A stretch of 64,000 nt of DNA from positions 744,001 through 808,000 of the forward strand of contig JAKJHU010000054.1 of assembly GCA_022316685.1 (NCBI GenBank), given 5' to 3'. Positions 13,601 through 24,641 of this stretch are shown one piece after another. Under the pieces are notes generated by a model. That model saw only the letters and a program-made list of their open reading frames with translations. It made no database searches and was not told the origin of the DNA. The translations under genes were made by a program, and so were the position numbers. Origin of the DNA: Progne subis subis. Its lineage: Eukaryota; Chordata; Aves; Passeriformes; Hirundinidae. How positions within the stretch are numbered: the first letter of the stretch is position 1; each line of letters starts with the position of its first letter.

Positions 13601-16600
13601 TGAATCCATCCCTACCTGAGTGCTCTCACTGCTGATGCTCAGCAGATCCTGTGGTGTCTGAGAGCAAACTCGTGCTTTAAACATCAGAAATTACATTTTA
13701 CAGAACCTGACCCTTGCAGTTGTTCTGCAAGAGAATAAAATGTTGCCAGTGGAAGGATAATGAGCTCCAGCCCTTCCTGGGAGTCGGAGTCCTGGAGTGA
13801 TCTGCGCAGAGCTGCAAGGTCAGAGCACAGGGAAAGCTTTAACACATGCAGAAGTTCAGTAAGTTGGCCTTGTAGCAGCTTTGAGGACATCAAGGATTAC
13901 ATTTCAGCCCATGGAGTCCAAGTCTAATCTCACATCTTACTCCACACACTTGGAGACAGCTAAGCAGCCTGGGGTTTAGCACAGAACACTCTTCCCAGCC
14001 TTATAAGGTTTGGAGTGGGAACAAGTGTTCTGCATCAAACTGAAAAGCAAAGTATTTAGACTTCATATATTTATTTGTATACTCCCTTTCCCATCTCATT
14101 TCCCTATTGAAAAGTCGAAATCGTCTCCTAATTTTATTAAGGTTGTAAAACCCGCAATGAACCAGGAACTTCTGCCAGCAAGTGGAGGAAGGATAAAAAC
14201 TGAGTAGATGATGTTCCTTTTCCCACCAAACTCAGGTGTGAATTGCCTGACTGATGATAACTTTGAAAGTCTAAAAAAATATGGCAAACAAATAGCAAGA
14301 AGAAAGTCCTTATAGCAAGATGAGCTGCAAAAAATAAACTCAAAAGTCTTTCATGCAACCCGCATTTAACAAAAAAATGTAATTTAGAAGACGTGTTACT
14401 CATTTGCATCAATTTTTTTTGATGCAGAATGCTAAGCAAAATGACCTGCAGTAACTGCAGAGCTCCTTGCAGAGCAAGATAAAAGCACAGCCTGATTTCA
14501 CCAAGTTTTTCCTGGCTCTGACTGGTGGCTGCCATCCCTGAGGATCAGGAGTTCGGTGCTGAGATCCAGGTCGAAGCCACTCGAGGTGACTCAGAGCACT
14601 CTGACAAACACAAGTGCCAAACCCACTTTCACCACACCCGAGTTTCACTGCTATTAAAAAATAAAAAGCAATCTGATCTAATTACAGGGAACAAACCTTT
14701 AAGACATCTTTGGAACTCAGTTTCCCTCCCTGTCTGCATGTACCACTCTGAATATTCTTTAGAATGTTAAACAGTGATTCCAGAAATCTAAAATAAAGTG
14801 ATTCATGTACTTTTCCAACATCTACAGTTGAACACTGATTTTCAGTCCAATGTGCACTATCTTTTATCAAAAGGAGGTTTTGAAAGTTATTATCCACCCT
14901 CTAAAGAATGCCCCTTTTGGTTTGAGGTACTCCACAAACCCCAGCAATGTTGCATTTTCAGAAGTTTAAAGCAGTATTTGTGTGCAATTGTTACTTCTTA
15001 ACATGAAGACAAAAAGAACTGAGGTCACTGTGCTCCACAAGTGATGTGCCTCCAAGAAAACTTACACTTTTAAATCACTACAATAATTTAAATCTCTTTT
15101 GCACAATTATGAACATCCTCTGTGTTCCAGAACAGTGTATTAGGGGACACACTTGAAACATTTCAGCATAATACAGCAGAGAAAATGCTAAAAGAGAACA
15201 CAAGAACTTCATTTAGTCCCCCAGTATCTCAAGTATTTTAGAGGACAAGCAAACAACCTTCCAGTTTAACAAGTTACAAGCTGTGAGTGATCAGCATTGG
15301 CTCCAAAAGCAGAAGAATCCCAAGCCTGCCAAGCACACCAAGTCAAACAAACAAACCAAAAAGTGTTTATTTAGCCAGGAGCTGGATTAGTGTCCCCTGC
15401 AGCCTCTGTAAGAAATGCTGGAGTGTTTCTGCAGCCAAGCCCCAGCTCTGACAGTTACCTGCAGACGTTTTTAACAATTTTGTCAAAGATCGTTGCCTCC
15501 ACTGCCCTTAAGCATCAGCTGAAACTTCTCACCTGGGGTTTCACCTGCACCAAGACACTTGGTGCCCTCCTCTGAAGCCTTCCTGGATGTCCCAGAAGCT
15601 TTCTGAGCACTTTTGACCTCCACCACAACCCCTGGTGATGAGCAGAATCACATCCCCTCAATTTTCACCTGGTAACTCCCTTAGTTTTTATGCCCAGAAC
15701 TGAACTAACCCCAATATTTTCATTTTAACATGGAAAGAACTATACTGGGTCAGGGCAGGTCCAGCAGCAGATGCCTTGAACAAAGCACACAACTCCCAGG
15801 TCACATTCCAGTGTCCTCAAGGACTGCTTGGAAATGCAATCAAATCCTTCAGGGGACCAGATTATTCAAAGGCATGTCCTGATCCCAAATCTCTGCATCG
15901 TCAGCTTTGCCAACACAATTCTCTCTCAGTTGTTGGGTATGGTGCAATGAAAAGGGCAAACAATAAAAAAGGTTCTGTCCTCAAACTGCAGGAAAAGTAC
16001 TCAAGATTGGGGTTTTTTTGCATAGTAGTAGTTCCTTGAAGCCTCACATTTCAGGATGATTTATTATCCCAAAAGCATTATTTTGTTATCAACAGCAAGC
16101 ACCCCTTAGCACTTTGTAACCCTGAGGAAACAATAAATCTAATTTTCTAAAGAAATCAAAAAAGGCAACACTTGATAAGCGATGTGCACATTTCCTTAAG
16201 CACCTCTGGACTTCTGAGGTAATTTCTGGTCCAGAGTGAAAGTTCTCAGAGGGGAGCAGAGCTCACCCCCTGTCTTCAGGGAAAAGCTCAAATAAAGGTC
16301 AAAGCATCTGGAGCATGTTAAGAAACTTTGGTTGCAATCTCTTTCCAGTTTCACCAGAGGATTTTGGATTAAACCTAATTCATTGTTTCAAGGCCACTCT
16401 AACAGTTTTAATAAATTAAGTAAAAGCCTTCAATTGGAAGCCACAAAAAAAAAAAAGAAAGAAAGAAAGAAAAAAAAAAAGAGATTAAAAATTCCCATTT
16501 GTAAACTTGCCAGGAGTGCTCAAAAATGTTGATACACTTAATTTCATGTTTAAATCTATTAGCAGCATTTAGCATAACCAAACGAAGTTTTCTTCTACAT

Positions 16601-19600
16601 ATCCCTCCAGCTCTGCTTCAGAAAGCATCTGTAAAAACACTCAGTGTCCAGATCAGCAAAATATTAAGCAGACAGTGGATAATTATTTTATAGCAGCCTT
16701 TACAGAAGCACTGGCTATTCAAGATACAAGCCAACAGCACTGATTCTTTCTACATAATCTTTTCTATTAAGCTACCATAAATGAAGCCCAAGTCTGAATT
16801 ATAAGCACTTTGCAAAATTTACTCTGCACCAGGCAAAATAATCCCTAGCCCTATTACAAATTCCAGTCAAGTTGGAAATTTTGTATTTATGAAAAGCAAA
16901 AATTAAAGTGCTTGTGTGAGCACTGTAAGGATGGAAAATAAAAGATTCCCACAGCAAGGTAACTGCTGCGTTTTATACAAGATGTGCCTCAGTCAGTAAG
17001 TATTGTATCAGTATTAAATCATCAATTTTCTACTAGAAAGATGGAAAAAATACCCCAAAACACTTGAGTTATCAGCTTCTGCAGCTTTAAGGGCAAATTT
17101 AAAATGCGAGGCTGGTATCTACCAGCATTCCTGGCACACCTCCCTTCTCCAGCACATGGAAAAAGCTCTGGATCCTCCCAGCTCAGCCCCTCAGCCTCTG
17201 CTCCCACTGTACCAGTCCTGAGTGCTGTGTGCACAGTGCCAGCCCGGCTGGGGACAAGGGACAGAGAACCTTGGCTCTCAGAGCAGGGTTTCCCTTCAGC
17301 TGGGCAGTGACTCTGGGTTTCCCTCCCTTCCCCTGTGGCACTGAATTTGCCTGCTCCAATTTCTCCCTGCCCAATTGCAGACCAGAGATCTCCCAAGCTT
17401 CCCTCAGACAGCAAAACCAGTGAATCCAGAATCCCTGAAGAAGCCCTGTTACATCTCCTAACACCTTATACCAGTCACTGACACTTGCAGCTGAAAACCT
17501 CACACATATCTGGATATTTGTTTGCAGGTACAGAAATGAAAAAAAAACCCCTGGGATATCAGGAATTTATTACTATAAATACAAATGATAACTGCTACGT
17601 AATGTTCTTTACTTGGAATTAAGCAAACTTGACACACAAGGAGTTTATAGGAACTGCCCTGCAGCAGAGTTCAGTGGGAATCTGTTTAAACATCAGCTTA
17701 GGGAGATCTGGGAAGCTTTTTCCACGTCCCATTTCCTTGGACAATGGGGTTGTTCTTGTCACCTTGATCCATGTAAATACGCACTGGAACAGTTCTAGCA
17801 AGGTGTGCTCTGCTGAGAGCCCAGCATGGAGCAGTTTTACCTGCAGTTCTTGGAGCAATTCACACCCACTCAGCAGAGGAACAAGCTCTACACCAGCACA
17901 ACCAACCAAAGAGAACACAAGGGGTGTGAATTCGGTGTTTAAAGTGGTTTATGAACTGTACATTAATACTACACCTGTCACAGGCTACCCTTTCAGACCC
18001 GCCCACAACGCACCCCAAATTTAACAGGCATTTTCAGGAACTACCAGGTGAATATTTTGGTGCATCCACCAGAAAACACAAGGTGGATGTGCAGCTTGGT
18101 CTAGAGGAAGGTGTCCCTGCCCATGGCAGAGGGCTGGAGCAAGAGGACCTTGAGGGTCCCTTCCAACCCAAACCATTCTGTCACATCAGACTGTTTCAGA
18201 GTGCCTCAAACACAAGACACCAATCCAAGACTTTGCCCGTGAACTGAACAGGGAACACCTAAAATATCAATGACATCCAGACTCTCAAAAACACTACTTT
18301 GACTCTAGAACTCCTTCAGCAATCAGGCAAAGATCAATATTGACTATTGCCAAACCTCTTCACTGACGCAAATATTGCTAAAGGTATACACGACGTGTGC
18401 CCTTTGCTCGTTTGTGCTGCTGTCTTGAGGCTCTGTTACAGAGGGTACGGCATTCATTAATGCATGCCAGGCTACAAAAGCCATCCAAAACCACTAATTT
18501 ATCCTGCAGGAATCTCCAGTTCATCAAGACAGAAAGCAGAAACAGTGTTAGAAAATGGTGTGGAAAAGACCAAAGCCAAAGGCTCTGGGTCTCTGCATTA
18601 CCACTTAAAGGTCACATTTTATTTCAAGCTGTAGCATGACCTCTATGACTTGAAATGTGTTTTATTACTTTAATTCCCTCTGTGAAACTACAGCAAGACC
18701 AAAACTATTTTTCAGGAACTGTTATTAGCCAGTTTCATTATATAAATAAAGCCATTCTTGACACTTAATTATTCTCAACTATAAGACAGCAATTAATTTA
18801 AAATAAATACAGCAACTGCCAATGGAAATGTGAGGTATTGCCCTAATAGCTGCCCTTATCAGCCACTCCTTAGCAGTTTTTATTTTTAAATTATTTCATG
18901 AACTTTCCCCTTGATAAAAACTTGAAATATGCTGACCATTCATGTTTTGGGTAAGGGATACCGGGAAGGGATCTCTCCAAAATAATCTTCTGCATGAGTC
19001 AGGCTCTGATAGGAGATTTTCTGTGCTCCTCCCTCTGCATGCTGGCAGTCTGTACATTTCTGTTCCTCTTGCTGTGCCGATGCCAGATCTGGCTTAAAAG
19101 CAAGACTTGGAAATACCAACAGCTGGTGCAAAAGACTCCGCCCAAAATACCAGAAAGTCAGCTCAGGAAGGAATAAACTAATTTATTCTAATTATTCTAT
19201 GCATTTAAAATGAACCCTAACAGCATTAAGTGCTTTTTAAAGTTCAGCCCACTCTCAGAGTCAAAACTCAAGATGTAAAGATTGCAGCATTCCAAATTCC
19301 ATCAGCAAATCCAGCTCAAATAAAAAGTCACATAACCATTTAAAAGCCAAAGTAGAAACAGAAGTTTCTCACCCAGTTAACTCTGCAGAGTTAACTCAAA
19401 TAATTAGCTAATCAATTAATTTCTGACTGTCAGCGTAAGAGCTTAACGAGAAATGTGAAAGTTAAATCTGAATTACCTGAGGAAAAGCTGGAACACAAAA
19501 CTGAAATTCTACAACCCCAGTGAAATCTAAAGTGTGGTTAAAAGTTCCTTTTAGAAATGAAGTTTCTGAGCAACTCTGGTGATGTGGGAACGAGAAACAT

Positions 19601-21646
19601 CCAGCTGGAGAAAGAGAACGATGGATGTGGCAACATGGAAAATAAGATTAATTTCTTTCCAACTTTAATGCCTTTGCCCTCCTGCCTTACTTTTAAAGCA
19701 GAACTCCCCCTCTGTGTCCTGCACAGCCTGGAAAGCAAATTCAACTCCAAATATGGTTGGAGTGAACAGAACTTGCACGTTCCTTTTCCACAAACTCCTT
19801 TTACCACCTGCTCTAACGATCACGAGCTCTCCTGGCATTTGCAATGCTTCACTCCAGGCACTGGTTCTCCTAGCAACTGCTGGGAGATCTGAGTGCATTT
19901 TATCCCTAACTCTTCACATTATCACACAGAATTCCTACAGCAAAGGATTTCCAGGTCTTACTCAACATGTCAGCTGCAGCACTGCTAATGAACGCTGTAA
20001 TTACCGAGCTTGATTCCATAATTAGAAATAATTCCAATTATATCTTAAGGTAATTTCCTTCTCCCGAGTGTTCAGTAAACACACATCAGAACTGTGACAT
20101 CCAATTCCCTGTCACAACAGCAGCATTTGCTGCAACAACAAAAAGCTGTAGGAAGACCAATTCCATACAAGAATGGGCTACTTAATGCTTAAATCTCTGT
20201 TATTCTCTTTTTACCCCTGTATCTGTGATCAAAGTTAAATTACTGATGAGATTCATGTGGTTTAATCTCAGTAGCCTAAGGATAACTTTATTTATATTAT
20301 TTGAATTTATCTGGTGAGTTTGTAGAAGTCTCCTCCCTAGTTAGATTCAAATTTCTCATTTCAGGACACTTTCCAAGCAGAGACATGAACAAGCACCTTC
20401 ACAAACTAAAGATGACCTGAGGCAGACAGAAAAGTAGAGTTAAAACCTTTACTCAATCACAATTTCTGGTGGCCAGAGATACAGATCTCTGTCATACAAT
20501 CTCGCTTCTGTCACCACAGAAGAGGTTTTAGGAAAAAGAGCTCCCTGGATGTTTTGCCTTAATAATTTCACAGCTCACAGCTTGACAGAGGATGGGAATA
20601 TTCCCTCAAGCTGACTTGTTAGGATGATACAGCAAGTACCTCTATAAAAACTGTGACAGCTTTTGTACGAGTTACCCTGAGAGGAGAAAACGGAAGTCTC
20701 AAGTATTTATTCAGTTGAAGGCGTTAACAGCAATAATAACAAAATTCTCATTAACAAAAAGAGGAAGGGTTTAATGCATAGATTTGCTCAAGAACCAGAT
20801 TTATACACTGACTCTCCTAATAGGAATAAGAGCCCTCATCCTTCAGAAAACAACTGCTAAACTGGCTGGACGTCTGCAAAATAAGTCAGGATTTGGACTG
20901 GGATTGTGCTGCAGAGGCATCCAAGTCTCTCTTGAATGAAGCACTTCCTCTGTATCACCAAAGCATCTCCTGTGCTGCCAGGAGACGTCCCAATGAAAAC
21001 GCAATTCAGATACCGCAATTATAACTAACACAGCAAACCACCTGCAACTGCACTGGTTTATGTTGTCCTTAACCACTATTCACAGCTACAACACTTCACA
21101 CTCCCGAGCTTTTACCACTAAAACGCCTGTCATTCCACCTAATCGCCATTGATTTACAACACAGCAATTACGGGTGCCTCACCCTCCAGCCCGTAGTGAT
21201 CCCGAAAACCCCGGCTCTCACAGCGGCCCTCCAGCGACGGGGCTGCCCCACACCGGGAGCGCTGACCCTCCGCGGGCTGCCCCGGCCCCTCCGTGCCCCC
21301 GCACGGCCCGCAGCCCCTCCGAGCACCGGCCCGGCCCCCCAGCACCCCGCCGAGGCACCACGGGCAGCACTTCGGGACCAGTCCCCACCGCTCCCGCAGC
21401 CCTCAGCCCCTTCCCCTTGCGGGGGCGGCAGCGAGTCCCACCCGCGCCTCACCTAGAGGTGATGGCGGCGGAGCAGCGCACCCGCTCGCTGAGGTCGCAC
21501 AGGGCCTGGTAGTGGCTGTCGCGGCCCTTCTCGCGCTCCAGGTGGCAGGCGTACAGGGACAGCAGGATGCCGGCGGCGCACACGGCGGACCGCGCCACCC
21601 GCTCCCAGCGCGGCACCGACACCCGCAGCAGGACGGGCGCCGCCAT
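10679..21646 (-). CDS. VKORC1L1: vitamin K epoxide reductase complex subunit 1-like 1, with active-site Cys142 replaced by Phe
   Basis: ER membrane four-helix quinone reductase that reduces vitamin K epoxide/quinone using a Cys relay. Three minus-strand exons: 21646-21453 (ATG at 21646, CpG island), 11671-11562 and 10905-10679 (TAA). The splice phases join to exactly 176 aa, the human length. The start [34 protein letters not shown] and the tail [10 protein letters not shown] are near-identical to human VKORC1L1. The loop cysteines (Cys50, Cys58) are present. The catalytic CXXC in the last exon reads C139-I-V-F142: the codon at 10786-10784 is TTC where Cys would be TGC. The motif after it is TYL (145-147), matching the TYA/TYV warfarin-site region. 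Everything else is intact, so this is either a one-base error, an allele, or loss of the redox pair. Intron 1 is 9.8 kb. Confidence 0.97.
16444..16484. repeat. A-rich (AAAG)n microsatellite
   Basis: An A run with three to four AAAG units, then another A run, within VKORC1L1 intron 1. Confidence 0.9.
18085..18190 (+). mobile_element. CR1 LINE 3' fragment
   Basis: Shows the typical avian CR1 tail words: GAAGGTGTCCCTGCCCATGG, then GGTCCCTTCCAACCCAAACC and ATTCTGTCACATCA. A short 5'-truncated copy lying antisense to VKORC1L1. Only the 3' end is present, so it cannot move on its own. Confidence 0.85.
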
Positions 21647-21960
21647 CTTGGCCCCGTCCCTCCGCCTCAGCCCGCGACGCGCGCCCAGCGCCGCCCCGCC
21701 CCGCGCCCGCGCGCCCGCTCCTCATTGGCCCGCCGAGAACGCGCACGCGCCCCTCATTGGCCGGGAGGGCGGGCGCGCCACTACTCCCTCCACTTCCCCC
21801 CGCGCGCTGGCCCCGCCCCTCGCCGCTCGCGCCGGACGTGGCGCCTCGCGACGACGTCACGTCAGGCCTGAGCGGGGGAGGGGGGCGTGGCACAGCGCCG
21901 CCTGGCGGCCGCCGGGCACCCCAACAGAGTCCCCTCACGCCCCCGCCCCGCCTGATTCCA
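21647..21960 (-). promoter_or_regulatory. VKORC1L1: VKORC1L1 CpG-island promoter with two CCAAT boxes and a CRE-like site
   Basis: Very GC- and CpG-rich DNA immediately upstream of the minus-strand ATG; the island continues into exon 1 and the start of intron 1 (from about 21180). Two ATTGG motifs (CCAAT in gene orientation) at about 21725 and 21755 are spaced 30 bases apart, a common NF-Y arrangement. GACGTCAC near 21853 is a CRE-like site. No TATA box is seen. Which sites are used is inference. Confidence 0.65.
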
Positions 21961-21961
21961 G

Positions 21962-22003
21962 CAGGAAAATGGGCTTTTCCTGCAGGAAAATGGGCTTTTC
22001 CTC
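21962..22003. repeat. 21-bp direct repeat with internal inverted arms
   Basis: Two adjacent copies, 21962-21982 and 21983-22003, differ only at the last base. Each has AGGAAAA facing TTTTCCT across a short spacer, so each can form a small hairpin. It lies about 320 bases upstream of the VKORC1L1 ATG. Confidence 0.9.
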
Positions 22004-23565
22004 GCGTTTTCCCCCTCACATCTGGGGTGCGGGGGAAACTGGGCAGTTCCGAAAAACGCGAAAAAAAGTCTTCACGGCTGACCTGACCCTCAGGGATGAT
22101 GTGTCACTTCACCGGAGCTAAGGTGATGTGAGCCTCAGCCCCGTTCTCCAGGGGTTTTTCCATCATCTTGGGCAGAATGCACCAAAAACTCCCGCCTCCT
22201 GCAGACGCACAGAGCCCATCTGGTGTGCAGAGGGCCTGTTACAGTCCCAAAGTTCACCACGAGGTTGTCTGGGATGTGTAATTTGGACGATAGAAGAAAT
22301 ATATTAAAAGTTTGTTTTTCCTAGCACACAGCACATCTCGGGAACAGCTGGTGATGGATTCCCCCAGGGCTCGCTCAGCCTTGCGCTTGAGCAATGGGAT
22401 TTCATCACTTACTGCCCATATCTGGGACCGCATCCTGCCAGACTGGGTCAAGATCAGATGGACACAACCCAAAATCAGGGCTGGATCTTCTTCCTTTCAC
22501 ACGTTTCTACCAAAAGCAGCATCAACACCTGTCTGGTGGTTAAAGAACCACCGAATCCCTGTGGAATACCCACACAAAAGTCCTGGCAGCTGAAAAAACC
22601 CAATCTTTGCTCGCTGTAAACACCACCACAGCCACCATTATTGCTGATTTTTGGGATGGCCACCAGCTACTCGTTCTCGTGCCCTTCCCCAAATCCTTGT
22701 GCGCTGTGGGCATCAGCAGATGCGAGGCTGAGCCGGTACGAAAGGGAGCTCTGGAGTTTTCCCAAGGAAAGCAGGGGAACAAAGCACAATGGCAGCATTC
22801 ATCCTGCCGGCGGTGCCATCCCGCCCTCATTGTTCTGCAGAACAAAACAAATCCAAGAGGGACGCGGCCGCAAAATGACTTCGAGCGTCAAGAATCCCTC
22901 TGCCAGCAAAAAAAAAAAAAAGGAAAAAAAAAAGGAAAACTGAAAACTATTAATTAAACAGCATTGAGAAAACCACTCATTAAGAAACGAGTTGCTTGAA
23001 CTCTATGAAAGCAAAATTAGAACTCCTGCTTTCTACGCTGCGATTTGCTGTCAGAGATGGAGAGAGGCCAAGAGCCAGGGAGAAGTAGTTCTCAGGGACG
23101 AGCTCCTGCAGCAACACCAGTGGTCTGAGCTTCTGCAGATGTCCCTGTTCCGAATGTGATTTATCATTTGTATTTATCTCCTGATAATTCTCTCGTCAGC
23201 AACTACTTTTCTGAACCGTATTTCTGCTCTATAAACTCACAATGTTAGCCATTCTTTCATCAGGCGACAGTTACACTCCCTGATGTAAAAGATGTTGAAA
23301 TGCCCGGTCTTTCACCTCCTTTGTAAGTGAAGAAACTGCAAACGAGCAATTTCTTTTCGTCATGAATTATCATAACTGTTGGCTGTGGTATCCCTTATCA
23401 TTGCTGCAGTGTATAGAAACATCTTAATTCATACAACAATTAAAAAAATCATTTAAAAAATCATTTCTCCATGTAGATAGTGTCTCTAAAGCAAGGCGAC
23501 TCGGCCCCTGGGTGGGATGAGGGGGCAGGAGGGAGCCTCGCTTCTTTTTTGGGGTGAAAATCACA
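22004..23565. other. intergenic DNA between VKORC1L1 and CHCHD2
   Basis: I see no gene here. The only notable content is an A-rich tract (22909-22935). I looked for NUPR2, which is next to CHCHD2 in human, and did not find it. Confidence 0.6.
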
Positions 23566-23880
23566 GAATCACAGGATGGTTGAGGTTGTAAGGGACTCTT
23601 GGAGATCATCCAAGGCAGGGTCACCTGGAGCAGGTGACACAGGAACACGTCCAGGTGGGGTTGGAATGTCTTCAGAGAGGGATGTGGCAGGTTCAGAGCT
23701 CTGCCACCCTCAACTGAAAGAAATTCTGTCTCATGTTGAGGTGAAACTTGTTGAGTTTTAGTTTATGGCCGTTACTCCTCATCCTGTTGCTGAGCATCGC
23801 CAAAAAGTATCTGGGATCATGATCTGGCACCCCTTGGAGATACTTTCTACGGATTGTTGGCATCTTCTCTCTGCTTCAGA
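23566..23880 (-). mobile_element. CR1 LINE 3' fragment, reverse orientation
   Basis: Begins with ATCACAGAATCACAGGATGG and runs through the reverse-complement CR1 words AGGGTCACCTGGAGCAGGT, GCTCTGCCACCCTCA and ACTCCTCATCCTGTTGCTGA, typical of the CR1 3' region read backwards. About 300 bases; truncated and diverged. Confidence 0.85.
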
Positions 23881-23979
23881 CTGAAATCTAAAATCTGTAA
23901 CTCTACTGAAAGGCTGAATCCAAGAGGCTTTTGGAGGCTCCTTTTCCAGAAAACGATTCCCTGAAGGCTGGAACACTTT

Positions 23980-24412
23980 TCATCGCGGTTTAGGTTTTTA
24001 TTGTGGCAGAAGGTGCCACGGCTGCAGGTTTATTGTGGTTTAGGTATTTATTGTGACCGATAGTCCCACAGAGACGTGGGTTTATAGCTATTGAGGTGTT
24101 CATTCTGACTGAGGATCCTACAAAAGCAGATTTGTCGCTATTAAGGTGTTTATTGTGGCTGAAAGTCCCACAGAGACGGGGGGTTATCACTATTCAGGTG
24201 TTTATTGTAGCTGAGGATCCTACAAAGGCGGTTTCATCGCGATTTAGGTGGTTATTGTGACCGAGGATCCTTCACGCGCGTATTTATCACAATTTCGGTG
24301 CTTACTGCGGCTGAAGGTCTCGCAGGCGCAGGTTAATCGCTATTTAAACGCTTATTGTGACCGCCGGTCCCCTAAGAACGGGTATAACCACAGTTTAGAC
24401 GTTTATTTACTT
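23980..24412. repeat. diverged ~50-bp tandem array upstream of CHCHD2
   Basis: The landmark TTTATTGTG, or a close variant, recurs at about 23998, 24047, 24099, 24149, 24201, 24251, 24301, 24351 and 24401, giving periods of 50-52 bases and about nine units. Units 2 and 4 share AGTCCCACAGAGACG while units 3 and 5 share GGATCCTACAAA, so a ~102-bp dimer is superimposed. The array ends about 230 bases before the CHCHD2 ATG. Its origin and role are unknown. Confidence 0.8.
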
Positions 24413-24641
24413 CCCGTGACCGCCGCTCCCGCGCGCCGCCTCAGGCGGGCGGAGGGGGCGTGGCCTCACGCCAGCCCCACCCCGTCCCCGCGCGCGGCGT
24501 TCCGGAAGTGACGCACACGCGGTGACCTTCAGAGGCGGCGAGCGGGTGTCAGCCCAGGCCCGGCCGTGCCGTTCGGGCTTTTCTCCGGTTCTCTGCGCTC
24601 TGCTCGCGGCTTCCTCTCGCTTCCCTCCGCTCCCCGCCGCC
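24413..24641 (+). promoter_or_regulatory. CHCHD2: CHCHD2 CpG promoter with ETS/CRE composite site
   Basis: A GC- and CpG-rich block with no TATA box directly upstream of the ATG. TTCCGGAAGTGACG at 24500-24513 joins an ETS core (CCGGAAGT) to a TGACG half site, a frequent arrangement in housekeeping and mitochondrial-protein promoters. The start site is probably just downstream. Factor identity is inference. Confidence 0.6.

Larger units (their letters stand above)
11672..21452 (-). other. VKORC1L1 intron 1
   Basis: A 9.8 kb AT-rich intron. I find no exon-like frame with splice support, RNA gene or intact mobile element. Contents seen are an antisense CR1 fragment (18085-18190), an (AAAG)-rich microsatellite (16444-16484) and scattered A/T tracts. 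The last 300 bases before the donor are part of the CpG island. Confidence 0.8.

Noticed and set aside
21453..22019. 188-aa and 192-aa frames over the VKORC1L1 promoter
   Set aside because: Shadow frames of CpG-rich promoter and exon 1 in the wrong phase.
22004..24400. NUPR2 gene expected next to CHCHD2
   Set aside because: No frame with a NUPR-like motif (such as a YDxxDYY core) was found on either strand.
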